Source: Roseococcus sp. SDR
GTDB taxonomy: Bacteria > Pseudomonadota > Alphaproteobacteria > Acetobacterales > Acetobacteraceae
Length of the DNA: 64,000 bases
Assembly: GCF_019083995.1 (NCBI RefSeq)
Contig: NZ_JAHRCU010000009.1
Location: 124,001 to 188,000, forward strand
Direction: 5' to 3'
Part shown: positions 8,401-15,743 of the stretch, piece after piece
Layout: every line of letters begins with the position of its first letter
Numbering within the stretch: position 1 is the stretch's first letter
Notes under the pieces: generated by a model
What the model saw: the letters and a program-made list of their open reading frames with translations, nothing else
Databases searched by the model: none
Told to the model about the DNA's origin: nothing
Translations under genes and position numbers: made by a program

Positions 8401-9742
8401 CCAGCCGGAAGGGCGGCGGCGCCGCACCCGAGGCGCGCAGCGCGGCGAGCCGCCCCACCACCTCCTGCACCGTCACCCCGGTCTCGCCCACCGTGTCGCG
8501 CATCGCGGCCGCGTGGCGGTTCAGTCGGCCGCGCAATTCGCCCAGCTTCTGCACCGCCGCCTCGCGCTGCGGCGGCACGGGCGGCGGCAGCGCCAGCGTG
8601 GCGCGCAGCTCATCCAGCACGGCGCGCTTGGATTGCTTCTCGCTGTGCAGCTCCAGCACGGCGGCACCCAGGCCGAACTGCTCCAGCCGCCGCTTCACCA
8701 CTTCCAGCGCCGCGGCCTTCTCCGCCACGAAGATCACGCTGCGCCCATCCATCACCGCCTGGGCCAGGATGTTCACGATGGTCTGGCTCTTGCCCGTCCC
8801 TGGCGGCCCCTGGATCACGAGCGAATGGCCGCGCCGCACCGCCTCGGCCGCCAGCGCCTGGCTGCCATCCACCTCCACCACGTGATCGAGCTTCTCGACC
8901 GGGATCGCGGCATCCACATCCGCGTCATCGGCGAAGGGCGGCGGCTCGGCCACCGCCTGCGCGCCACCCAACAGCCGCAGCAGGGGCGCATGCGTCAGCA
9001 GCCCGGGATGCGCGACAGGATCGAGGTCCCGCCACATCAGGAATTTCGCGAAAGCAAAGATGCCGAGCGCCAGCGCATCCGGCTCGACTCGCCAGCCCTC
9101 GCGCCCCGCGCCGATCGCGGCCTGCATCCGCGCCGCCCAATCCGCCGGCGCCTCCCCCGTGAAATCCGGCAGCGTCACGCGGAAATCGCTGGCGAGCTTC
9201 TCCCGCAGCGAGAGGTTCTCCACCACATCCTCGGGGCTCGCGCGCAGGCGAAAGCGGTTGCTGACACCGTCGCGCTCCAGCGTGGCCGGGATCAGCGCCA
9301 AGGGCGCCATGCGCTCGGTGCCCGGCGTTCCCGGATCGCGCCAGATCAGCGCGCCCACCGCCAGGAAGAGGCTCGGCACGCCGCTTTCCTCGCGCGCGCT
9401 GCGCGCATCGGCCATCACGTCGCGCAGGCGGCGCGTCAGCTCCTCGGGGGCCATCGCCACGCGCAGCATCGTGTCGCGCTGCCATTCCTCGCGCGTCGCC
9501 GTGCCGCTGGCGGTCGTGACTCCCTCGGCCCGCTTGCGGCCCTTCGCCTCGCCCGCCACGGCCGCCTCGAAGCCGAAGCCCTTGCCGGCGGCCAGCTGCT
9601 GCACGACGAAGCCCGCATCCTCGTCGGCGATGCGGATCACCCCGCGGGAGCGCCCCTGCGCCGGCAGGCTCAGCAGGCGGTTGCGCGTGGAAAGGTCGAT
9701 CAGCGCGCGCCGCGCTTCCTCCAGCTGTTGCGCGATGCTCAT
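5459..9742 (-). CDS. DUF4011/SF1 helicase with embedded Vsr-like nuclease and DUF3320 tail
   Basis: Large 1427-aa protein of the COG1112 superfamily-1 DNA/RNA helicase class. Order of parts: DUF4011-like N-terminus (about 1-280, opening ARRALIDLSTRNRLLSLP); Walker A GPPGTGKS at about 312-319; Walker B DEASQ at about 860-864 followed by VVGDDKQMPP; late motifs VQGDERD near 1057 and LITRAKKR near 1096; a DUF559/MTES_1575 Vsr-like nuclease fold near 1165-1245 with candidate catalytic FLD and VEVDG acids and RDRDR; and a DUF3320-like C-terminus (about 1285-1427). An alanine-rich, probably coiled region separates the helicase motifs. The ATG at 9742 overlaps the antiporter stop by 4 bp (ATGA), so translation is coupled. 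Related proteins occur in phage-defence contexts; that role here is inference. Confidence 0.88.
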   Translation of the reverse strand: MSIAQQLEEARRALIDLSTRNRLLSLPAQGRSRGVIRIADEDAGFVVQQLAAGKGFGFEAAVAGEAKGRKRAEGVTTASGTATREEWQRDTMLRVAMAPEELTRRLRDVMADARSAREESGVPSLFLAVGALIWRDPGTPGTERMAPLALIPATLERDGVSNRFRLRASPEDVVENLSLREKLASDFRVTLPDFTGEAPADWAARMQAAIGAGREGWRVEPDALALGIFAFAKFLMWRDLDPVAHPGLLTHAPLLRLLGGAQAVAEPPPFADDADVDAAIPVEKLDHVVEVDGSQALAAEAVRRGHSLVIQGPPGTGKSQTIVNILAQAVMDGRSVIFVAEKAAALEVVKRRLEQFGLGAAVLELHSEKQSKRAVLDELRATLALPPPVPPQREAAVQKLGELRGRLNRHAAAMRDTVGETGVTVQEVVGRLAALRASGAAPPPFRLDPTGWDAARLRGLREAARNLAASVAGAKSPWRGVTAPLDAIAAQRLLADLPRAIRALAAAPGGVAEAEAALAAEALRAEAPMRPEEVPAAEARLADLRLVAAAEPRWLPGALEVPGLAAARDTLAKPAGMLGFLDGGRRAAKATLAAALRDPEDMAALDALLAAQVAKARLGAGPDAATLERDLAWMARHAAALTAPPVSEAQRAALTAWAAIREATGLAPEASFAATAERLAAMAAEPEALAPWQSWARAEAMEPSLAPLAEALSSGALAPDAAEAALDFAILEALLRVAMREHPALAAFDGAEADRWVMDFRAADAARVRLARAEAAAIHAARVEALRNGEEASSLAFLRGEFERKRGHAPLRTLLSRAAPLLRKAKPILMLSPLSVAQFLANPHHATQPGFPIFDLLVMDEASQIEPVDALGAIARAKQIVVVGDDKQMPPTRFFQRMTEDDDDAPADEDAALAARDVESILGLANARGIPNAMLRWHYRSRHESLIATSNAEFYGNRLLVLPSPRPRSPSLGLSLVRVDGRFKGSSNAEEARAVAEAVLRHARETPGDTLGVAAFSVTQRDAIAEAVEALRRESPETEAFFTAHPAEPFFVKNLENVQGDERDSIMISVGYGRGADGKLAMRFGPLSNEGGERRLNVLITRAKKRCIVFSGIGAEEVDLERAKGRGVAALKTFLDFAAGGASLRVAAREGSAIAGLIGGLITQSGREAVPRLGLSGLFLDVAARGAQGFDLGVEVDGADWSGLRCARDRDRGRQMALEGMGWSLARSWSLDWLNQPEAAAAKLRPALGLAAPAASAPVAVARLAPAYVEATLDKPPANRAELAALIAAIVATEAPVHGEAIQERLRLLLGPAAPDAKAFTGALNEARLLQGLSESAGFWFPEERGAVVARDRSAAAAHLRRPAMIHAEEVLAGARLVLEMDPRANEEEIAQGLVRLFGLDAAAGPALAARVAILVGSGQLMPKPGA

Positions 9743-11307
9743 CCCAGCGCCGTCCTCAGGCGGTTCTCCTCGAAATCCAGCTCCTGGGCGAGCTTGCTCA
9801 GCAACTCCTCGCTCAGCCTGTCCGCCCGCTGCAAGGCCAGGATCTCGGCCCGCGCGGCCGCGATCGCCTCGAGCCGCACCGCGCGCCGCGCGGCACGCTC
9901 CGCCGCCGCCGCGCCGCCACCCTTCACCACGCGCTGCAGATGCGCGGCGCGGTCCGAATGCTCGCCCAGCAGATCGCTCGCGATCGGGCCATAGAGCACA
10001 TCCGTCGCGCGCTTGCGGATGGCGCCCAGCATGGCCTCCGCCGCCGCGTGGCGCGCATGCGCTTCCTCCGGATCGATCCCGTGCGGATGCGGCGGCTGCA
10101 CCAGGTTCAGCCGCTTGATCAGCCATTCCAGCGTCGTCCCCTGCACCACCAGCGTGGCCAGGATGGCGCAGAAGGCCAGGAAGATGATGAGGTCGCGCTC
10201 CGGAAAGTTCAGCGGCAGGGCGATGGCGGCGGCCAGCGAGACCACGCCGCGCATGCCCGCCCAGGAGAGGATGACCATGTGCGAGACGGGCGGCAGGGGG
10301 TCGCGCCGCGCCAGGCTGCGGATCTGCCGCGGCAGCCAGACCGCGGGAAACACCCAGAGGAAGCGCGAGACAATCAGCGCCAGCGAGGTGGCCAGCGCCA
10401 GGCCCGTGAGTTCCAGCACGCCGCGGTCGCCGAGGCGGGCGAGGATGTCGTTCAGTTGCAGCCCGATCACGATGAAGATGATCGAGGTCAGCACGAATTC
10501 CACGAATTCCCAGACCGCGCGTGCCTCCAGCCGCGTGCGGGCGGAAAACACCCGATGCTGCGCGCGGCCGAGCAGGATGCCCGCCGTCACCACCGCCATC
10601 ACGCCCGAGAGATGCAGCGCCTCCGCCGCCAGATAGGCGGCATAGCAGGCCAGGAAGGAGAGCGCGGTCTCCAGCAGCGTGTCATGCAGCCGCCCGATGA
10701 CCCAGAGCGCAACCCAGCCCACCGCCCAGCCCATGGCGATGCCGCCCAGGCCGAGCAGGAAGAAGCTGCCCACCGCCTCATGCGGCACGAAGGTCCCGGC
10801 CGCCATGGCCGCGATGGCGAAGCGGTAGATCACCAGCGCCGAGGCGTCGTTCACCAGGCTCTCGCCCTCCAGCACGGTCACGATGCGGCGCGGCAGGTTG
10901 AGGCGCTGCAGCACCGCCGCCGCCGCCACCGCATCGGGCGGGGCCAGGATGGCGCCGAGCGCGATGGCCGCGGCCCAGGGCATGTCGGGCACCAGCAGCC
11001 GCGCGATCCAGCCGATGAAGAAGGCGGTGAAGAGAACACAGCCCACCGCCAGCAGCAGGATGGGGCGGATATTGCGCCGGAAGGCGTTCCAGTCGGTTTT
11101 GAAGGCGCTGGCCTGCAGCAGCGGCGGCAGGAAGAAGGCGAGCGCCAATTCGGGGTCGAGCGTGATGTCGGGCAGGCCAGGGATGAAGGCCATGACCGAC
11201 CCCGCCAGGATCAGCACCACGGCATAGGGCAGCCCCGCGAAGCGGGCCAGCACCGCCAGCGCGACGCAGGCCCCCATGAGCAGGAGGACAGCCTCGACGA
11301 GATGCAT
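9739..11307 (-). CDS. CPA1-type Na+/H+ antiporter
   Basis: Inner-membrane cation/proton antiporter of the NhaP/CPA1 group, 522 aa with about 12 predicted transmembrane segments and a hydrophilic C-terminal tail of about 110 residues. The ion-site motif LAPPDAVAAAAVL and the conserved GESLVNDASALV segment are clear. The ATG at 11307 shares one base with the stop of the preceding small membrane gene (TGATG), and its own stop overlaps the helicase ATG, so the three genes form one coupled unit. The frame extends upstream of 11307 but that part overlaps the small gene. The ion specificity (Na+ or K+) cannot be decided. Confidence 0.92.
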   Translation of the reverse strand: MHLVEAVLLLMGACVALAVLARFAGLPYAVVLILAGSVMAFIPGLPDITLDPELALAFFLPPLLQASAFKTDWNAFRRNIRPILLLAVGCVLFTAFFIGWIARLLVPDMPWAAAIALGAILAPPDAVAAAAVLQRLNLPRRIVTVLEGESLVNDASALVIYRFAIAAMAAGTFVPHEAVGSFFLLGLGGIAMGWAVGWVALWVIGRLHDTLLETALSFLACYAAYLAAEALHLSGVMAVVTAGILLGRAQHRVFSARTRLEARAVWEFVEFVLTSIIFIVIGLQLNDILARLGDRGVLELTGLALATSLALIVSRFLWVFPAVWLPRQIRSLARRDPLPPVSHMVILSWAGMRGVVSLAAAIALPLNFPERDLIIFLAFCAILATLVVQGTTLEWLIKRLNLVQPPHPHGIDPEEAHARHAAAEAMLGAIRKRATDVLYGPIASDLLGEHSDRAAHLQRVVKGGGAAAAERAARRAVRLEAIAAARAEILALQRADRLSEELLSKLAQELDFEENRLRTALG

Positions 11308-11465
11308 CAGCGCCGCTTGATGAGGGCGGCGGCGATGACGCAGGCGGCGATGATCGCCACCGTCATCATCCCCTGCACCACGGTGTAGTTCGGCGCATCC
11401 GGCGCCACGAACCAGGCGGCGACCGCGCCGCCCGCCAACATCGCCATCCGCAAGAGCCAGGCCAT
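11307..11465 (-). CDS. Small two-helix membrane protein
   Basis: A 52-aa protein with two hydrophobic segments (about residues 3-20 and 27-47) ending in a basic ALIKRR tail. GGAGG stands 8 nt before the ATG at 11465, and the stop overlaps the antiporter start by one base. I recognise no family. Its size and position suggest an accessory subunit or assembly partner of the antiporter, which is inference from coupling alone. Confidence 0.65.
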   Translation of the reverse strand: MAWLLRMAMLAGGAVAAWFVAPDAPNYTVVQGMMTVAIIAACVIAAALIKRR

Positions 11466-11520
11466 CAGGGCACCTCCGGCCCCAGAATGCCATGGCATCC
11501 GGCCGGATGCCATCACGGCC

Positions 11521-12045
11521 TCAGAGCTTGCGCTTGCCGAGGCCCACCTTCTCGTAGATCGAATTGATGTGGTCCTTCACCGCCTGGGGTGTGTCGTCCT
11601 TGGCCGGCGTATGGCGCCAGCCCAGCTTCTCGCGCGCGTAATTGCCCATCACCTCGTCCTGGTCCGAGGTCCCGCCGCTGATGCCATAGGCGCCCACCAT
11701 CTCATTGCCCTTGAAGACCGGCGCGGCCCCGCCCGAGATGAAGATCTTGCCGCCGGTGAAGACCGAAGCATTCACCGCCAGCTGCGGGTTGCGCTCCCGC
11801 AGCCATTGCTGCGTGACCAGGCCATCCTGGAAGCGCGGGCTCATCGAGCGGAAGGCCGCCATGGTGAAGGCCTTGGCCGAGGCCGTCTCGGGCGTGATCC
11901 AGCCCGCATCATCCATGCGCTCCATCGCGATCAGGTGCCCTTCCGGCCCGACGATCGCGACCGAGACGGGCACCTGCATCTCCTCCGCCTTTTCCATCAC
12001 CGCACGAATGAAGCGCCGGCATTCCGCGAGCTTCAGCTTGGCCAT
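11521..12045 (-). CDS. GlcG/HbpS family haem-binding-like protein
   Basis: 174-aa member of the GlcG/HbpS (DUF336, PduO C-terminal-like) family. Visible hallmarks are VSVAIVGPEGHLIAMERMDDA near the N-terminus and the glycine-rich GAYGISGGTSDQDE segment near residues 115-128. Family members bind haem or corrinoids or act as accessory factors in catabolic operons; the role here is unknown. No signal peptide is seen. It lies 15 bp downstream of a Bug binding protein on the same strand, so the two are probably one transcript. Confidence 0.85.
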   Translation of the reverse strand: MAKLKLAECRRFIRAVMEKAEEMQVPVSVAIVGPEGHLIAMERMDDAGWITPETASAKAFTMAAFRSMSPRFQDGLVTQQWLRERNPQLAVNASVFTGGKIFISGGAAPVFKGNEMVGAYGISGGTSDQDEVMGNYAREKLGWRHTPAKDDTPQAVKDHINSIYEKVGLGKRKL

Positions 12046-12060
12046 CTGTCTTTACCTCTC

Positions 12061-13014
12061 TCAGTTATTCCGCGCGCCGGAGGCTTCCACCACCCGCGCC
12101 CATTTCGTGGTCTCTTCCGCGATGAGCCGCGCCAGCTCCGGCGGCCCGCCCTCCAGCACATCGAAGCCCTGCGCCGTCAGTTGCGCGCGCGTCTCGCCCG
12201 TGTTCATCGCGACCCGCACCGCCTCCGAGAGGCGCGCGATGATCGGCGCGGGCGTGGCGGCGGGCGCCATCAGCCCGAACCAGACAGCGCTGACGAAGCC
12301 GGCCAGCCCCGCCTCGATCATCGTCGGCAATTCCGGTGCCGCCGCCGTGCGCGTGACGCCGGTGGAAGCGAGGCCGCGCAGCCGCCCCGCGCGCACATGC
12401 TGGATCACGGTGGAGGCGGGCGAGAACATCACGCCCACACGGCCGGCCAGCAGGTCGGTCACCGCCTGGCCGCTGCCGGGATAGGGCACATGCGTCATCC
12501 GCGCGCCCGTCATCAGGTTGAACAATTCGCCCGAGAGATGCGGCGCCGTGCCGATGCCGGAGGAGCCGAAGAAGAGCTGCCCGGCGCGGGCCAGCGCGAT
12601 CAGCTCCGCCACGCTGTTCGCCGGCACGGAAGGATGCACCACCAGCAGGTTCGGCACGCTGACCAGGGGGGCGATGGGCGCCAGGTCCCGCGCGAAATCG
12701 AAGGGCAGGTCGCGCTGCAAGCTCGCATTGATCGTATTCGCCACAGAACCCAGGAACAGCGTGTAACCATCCGGCGCCGCGCGCACCGCCTGCTCGGTCG
12801 CGATGTTGCTGCCCGCCCCAGGCCGGTTCTCCACCACGATGGACTGGCCGAGCGCCATCCCCAGCGGCGGCGCGATCACACGGGCCGCGACATCCGCCGC
12901 GCTGCCCGGCGGAAAGCCCAGCAGCAGGCGCGGTGGCCGCGCGGGATATTCCTGCGCCGAGGCGAAGGCGGGGGCCAAGGCGGTGCCGAACAGAACGCGG
13001 CGCGACAAGGACAT
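12061..13014 (-). CDS. TTT (Bug/TctC) family solute-binding protein 2
   Basis: 317-aa periplasmic binding protein with a signal peptide ending near ASAQEYPARP and the Bug hallmarks LLLGFPPGSAADVAARV, FGSSGIGTAPHLSGELF and HVPYPGSGQAV. It is the first gene of a two-gene unit with the GlcG-like protein. It lacks neighbouring TctA/TctB permease genes, so it must borrow a permease encoded elsewhere or serve another purpose. The ligand is unknown. Confidence 0.92.
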   Translation of the reverse strand: MSLSRRVLFGTALAPAFASAQEYPARPPRLLLGFPPGSAADVAARVIAPPLGMALGQSIVVENRPGAGSNIATEQAVRAAPDGYTLFLGSVANTINASLQRDLPFDFARDLAPIAPLVSVPNLLVVHPSVPANSVAELIALARAGQLFFGSSGIGTAPHLSGELFNLMTGARMTHVPYPGSGQAVTDLLAGRVGVMFSPASTVIQHVRAGRLRGLASTGVTRTAAAPELPTMIEAGLAGFVSAVWFGLMAPAATPAPIIARLSEAVRVAMNTGETRAQLTAQGFDVLEGGPPELARLIAEETTKWARVVEASGARNN

Positions 13015-13088
13015 GATGACACTCCCGGGAGGTGGCGCGATTCCCGCGCTCGGCCCGGACTACACCAGCGCGGCGCGCGAGCGTCCAG

Positions 13089-13349
13089 TCAGGCGGCGGC
13101 GCGCAGCGCCTCGCGCCGGGTTTCCGTCACCCGCACCACGCCCACCACCTGGCCCAGATTGCCGGCAACGAGATGCACCATCCCGGCCGGCATGGCCGTC
13201 ATGCCGAGTTCCACGCGCAGCATCTCGCCCTCGCGCCGGGCGAGCATGTGGTCCGGCGTGAGGTCGCGCTTGGCGAAGGGTTGCAGCAGGCGGGGCAGCA
13301 GGCCGGGCTCGGCGAAGGCCTCCACGGTAAACAGCACATCAGCGGTCAT
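13089..13349 (-). CDS. Small ACT-domain-like protein
   Basis: 86-aa protein whose sequence (LFTVEAFAEPGLLPRLLQPF, then VHLVAGNLGQVVGVVRV) resembles a single ACT regulatory domain of the acetolactate-synthase small-subunit kind: an N-terminal beta strand, a PGLLxRLLQPF helix start, then a second helix and strand. No catalytic large subunit is adjacent, so what it senses or regulates is unknown. AGGAA precedes the ATG at 13349. The frame stays open upstream to about 13751, but that part lies antisense to hemW. Confidence 0.7.
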   Translation of the reverse strand: MTADVLFTVEAFAEPGLLPRLLQPFAKRDLTPDHMLARREGEMLRVELGMTAMPAGMVHLVAGNLGQVVGVVRVTETRREALRAAA

Positions 13350-13491
13350 CGGATCGGTTCCTGGCAAAGGGGTGTCGCGAAGCCCCGGCGCGGCGACGCG
13401 CCACGGGATCGCGGCGCGGATCAGCCGGCCGGGCGCGTAATTCGCGGAGAGGACGCCATCAGGAACATGACGCCACCATGCACAGGCGCAC

Positions 13492-14646
13492 TCAGCGAAG
13501 CAAGGCCGGAAGCAGCGCGTCGAGGCGCACGCGGCCCTCGCTGGTCGCCACCAGACGCGGCCCTTGCCATTCCAGATACCCCTCTTCCAGGCAGGCGGCG
13601 AGCATGATGGGGTCCACCGTGTCCACGAAGCGCAAGCCGCTGCGCGCCTCGATTCGCGCGGGATCCACGCCCTCGGCGAGGCGCAGGCCCATGAGCAGCG
13701 CCTCCCGCCCGCGGTCGCGTTCCGACAGCGCCTCCTCCTCCACCGCCGCATGGCCGGATTGCTCCACGCGCAGGGCCCATTCCTCCGGGCCGCGATGCCG
13801 GCGGGTCGCCCACATCACGCCATCGCGCAGCAGCCGCTGATGCGCGCCCGGCCCGATGCCGAGGTAATCGCCGTAGCGCCAATAGGCGAGGTTGTGCCGG
13901 CTCTCGGCGCCCGGCTTGGCGTAGTTGCTGACCTCATAGGGAAGCAGGCCGAAGCGCCGCGCCTCCTCCGCCGTCGCCTCATACATGCGCGCCGCGTCAT
14001 CCTCCGCCGGCAGGGCGAAATCGCCGCGCGCATATTGGGTAGCGAAGCGCGTGCCGGGCTCGATGGTGAGCTGGTAGAGGCTGAGATGGTCCGCCGCCAG
14101 CGCCAGGGCCTGCCGCAGTTCCGCCCGCCAGGCGGCTTCAGCCTGGCCGGGGCGGGCATAGATCAGGTCGAAGGAGAGGCGCGGGAAGATGTCGCGCGCG
14201 GCCTCAAGTGCGGCGATCGCCTCGCCCACATCATGCCGGCGCCCCAGGAAGCGCAGCGCCTCCACGTCGAGCGACTGCACGCCGAGCGAAGCGCGGTTCA
14301 CCCCCGCCGCCGCGAATTCCCGCAGCTTGCCGATTTCCACGCTGGTGGGGTTGGCCTCCAGCGTGACCTCCATCTCCGGCTCGGCCTCGAAATGCGCCCG
14401 CGCATCGGCGATCAGCGCGGCCACCGTCTCCGGCTCCATCAGGCTCGGCGTGCCGCCCCCGAAGAAGATGCTGGCGAGCGGTCTCCGGCCGACGCGCGCT
14501 GCCTCATGCGCCAACTCTCGCCGGAGTGCCGCGCGAAAGCGCGCATGGTCCACGCCGCCCTCGCGCACATGCGAGTTGAAGTCGCAATAGGGGCACTTCG
14601 AGGCGCAGAAGGGCCAGTGGATATAGAGGGCAAGGGGCTCGGTCAC
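13492..14646 (-). CDS. hemW: Radical SAM haem chaperone HemW
   Basis: 384-aa radical-SAM protein of the HemN/HemW family. The 4Fe-4S ligands are C14, C18 and C21 in CASKCPYCDF; the residue after the third cysteine pair is F, not the extra Cys of true HemN, which marks HemW. The SAM-binding FFGGGTPS and the HemW motif HNLAYW are also present. HemW proteins bind haem and act as haem chaperones rather than coproporphyrinogen oxidases. The GTG at 14646 is preceded by AAGGGGG. It lies 16 bp downstream of a lipoprotein gene on the same strand. Confidence 0.92.
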   Translation of the reverse strand: MTEPLALYIHWPFCASKCPYCDFNSHVREGGVDHARFRAALRRELAHEAARVGRRPLASIFFGGGTPSLMEPETVAALIADARAHFEAEPEMEVTLEANPTSVEIGKLREFAAAGVNRASLGVQSLDVEALRFLGRRHDVGEAIAALEAARDIFPRLSFDLIYARPGQAEAAWRAELRQALALAADHLSLYQLTIEPGTRFATQYARGDFALPAEDDAARMYEATAEEARRFGLLPYEVSNYAKPGAESRHNLAYWRYGDYLGIGPGAHQRLLRDGVMWATRRHRGPEEWALRVEQSGHAAVEEEALSERDRGREALLMGLRLAEGVDPARIEARSGLRFVDTVDPIMLAACLEEGYLEWQGPRLVATSEGRVRLDALLPALLR

Positions 14647-14662
14647 GCCCCCTTTCAGCCCA

Positions 14663-15247
14663 TCACCAGCGCCGATAATAGCCCCCGCCATACCAGGGCC
14701 GGCCCCAGCCATAGCCCCAGCCCCAGCCCACGCGCGGCCCGACATAGACGCCGTAGGGATATGGCACGGGATAAACCGGGGGCGGCGCATAGACAGGCAC
14801 GGGGACGTTCACCTGCAAGGGTTGCACCGTGTTGCCGTAACTCGCCATGCATTGCGAATAGGTGACGTCGTAGCGGCCCTGCAGGGAGAGATTGGTGTTC
14901 TGCGCCGCCCCCGCGCCGACCGCGCTGCCGGTCACGAGGCCGGCCCCGGCCCCGATCGCCGCGCCCGCCCCCGCATTGCCCGTCGCCGCGCCGATCAAGC
15001 CACCCGCCACCGCACCCACCGCGGTGCCGATCGCCGCCGAGCCGATGGCCGATTGGGCCGCCGCCTGCTCCGGCGCCACGCCCAGGCTGTTGAACGCATT
15101 CTGCTGGCAGAAGGCGTCCTCGCGCTGGAATTGCCCGAAATCCTTGCCCTGGGGCGGCATGGCGACGACGGTCGGCCCAACCGGCGGCCCGACAGTGCAG
15201 GCGCCAAGGCCGATCGCCACCAATCCCAGGATCCAGATGCGTGTCAT
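14663..15247 (-). CDS. Glycine-zipper outer-membrane lipoprotein
   Basis: 194-aa predicted lipoprotein: the signal peptide ends in a lipobox GLGAC with lipidation Cys17. Residues about 65-115 form an Ala/Gly zipper (AIGTAVGAVAGGLIGAATG and on), typical of membrane-inserting glycine-zipper domains. The C-terminal 50 residues are rich in Pro, Tyr, Trp and Gly (VYPVPYPYG, WGWGYGWGRPWYGGGYY). The function is unknown; family members sit in the outer membrane and influence envelope stability. Confidence 0.85.
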   Translation of the reverse strand: MTRIWILGLVAIGLGACTVGPPVGPTVVAMPPQGKDFGQFQREDAFCQQNAFNSLGVAPEQAAAQSAIGSAAIGTAVGAVAGGLIGAATGNAGAGAAIGAGAGLVTGSAVGAGAAQNTNLSLQGRYDVTYSQCMASYGNTVQPLQVNVPVPVYAPPPVYPVPYPYGVYVGPRVGWGWGYGWGRPWYGGGYYRRW

Positions 15248-15350
15248 GACCTACCTCCGGCCCATCCTCTGCAGGACCCTTTGAGCCGGAGATATGGCGC
15301 TTCCATGGCGGGGTGCGAGGCCGCGAATTGTAACGCCTGTTCGGCGTCCT

Positions 15351-15740
15351 TTACTCCACCCCGGGTGGCAGCAGCGAGACATGCGCGGCCACGATCCGCC
15401 ACCCCTCATCCGTGCGCAGCCAGGTGTGGCTCTGCCGGCCGATGCGATCGCTACCCTCGCGGCGGAAACTGGTGTTGGCCACGCCGAAATCCCGCCCATA
15501 GGTGGTGATGACGGTGCGGATGAGATCCCGCGCGAGACCCTGGCTGGGGCGTGAGGCGCGGAAGGCCGCGATCTCGGCATAGGAGAAGAGGTTCTCCGTC
15601 ACGCCGAAGCGCAGCGTGTGCTCATTGTTGTAGAAAAGCTCATCCAGCACGGCGACATCATTGGTCACCAGCGCCTTTTCATAGCGGTAAAAGGCGGCCG
15701 AGACCTCGGCATGCACTTCGGGGATGTTGATCTCGTACAT
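15351..15740 (-). CDS. hpxZ: HpxZ/AtzH-like protein (SnoaL/NTF2 fold)
   Basis: 129-aa NTF2-like protein of the DUF3225 (HpxZ/AtzH) family, recognised from the N-terminus [18 protein letters not shown] and the core [16 protein letters not shown]. HpxZ is tied to oxalurate catabolism in Klebsiella. The AtzH homologue of Pseudomonas ADP acts beside AtzE/AtzG in cyanuric-acid breakdown. Here it follows atzE by 3 bp, in the same order as those clusters. Its precise substrate is unproven. Confidence 0.88.
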   Translation of the reverse strand: MYEINIPEVHAEVSAAFYRYEKALVTNDVAVLDELFYNNEHTLRFGVTENLFSYAEIAAFRASRPSQGLARDLIRTVITTYGRDFGVANTSFRREGSDRIGRQSHTWLRTDEGWRIVAAHVSLLPPGVE

Positions 15741-15743
15741 CGG

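Noticed and set aside
6914-9994. A 1026-codon plus-strand open frame opposite the helicase
   Set aside because: His/Arg/Gln-rich, low-complexity antisense translation with no domains; the minus-strand gene has full motifs.
9743-10126. N-terminal extension of the helicase frame
   Set aside because: It overlaps the end of the antiporter gene in another frame; the ATG at 9742 has the 4-bp overlap and the DUF4011 opening.
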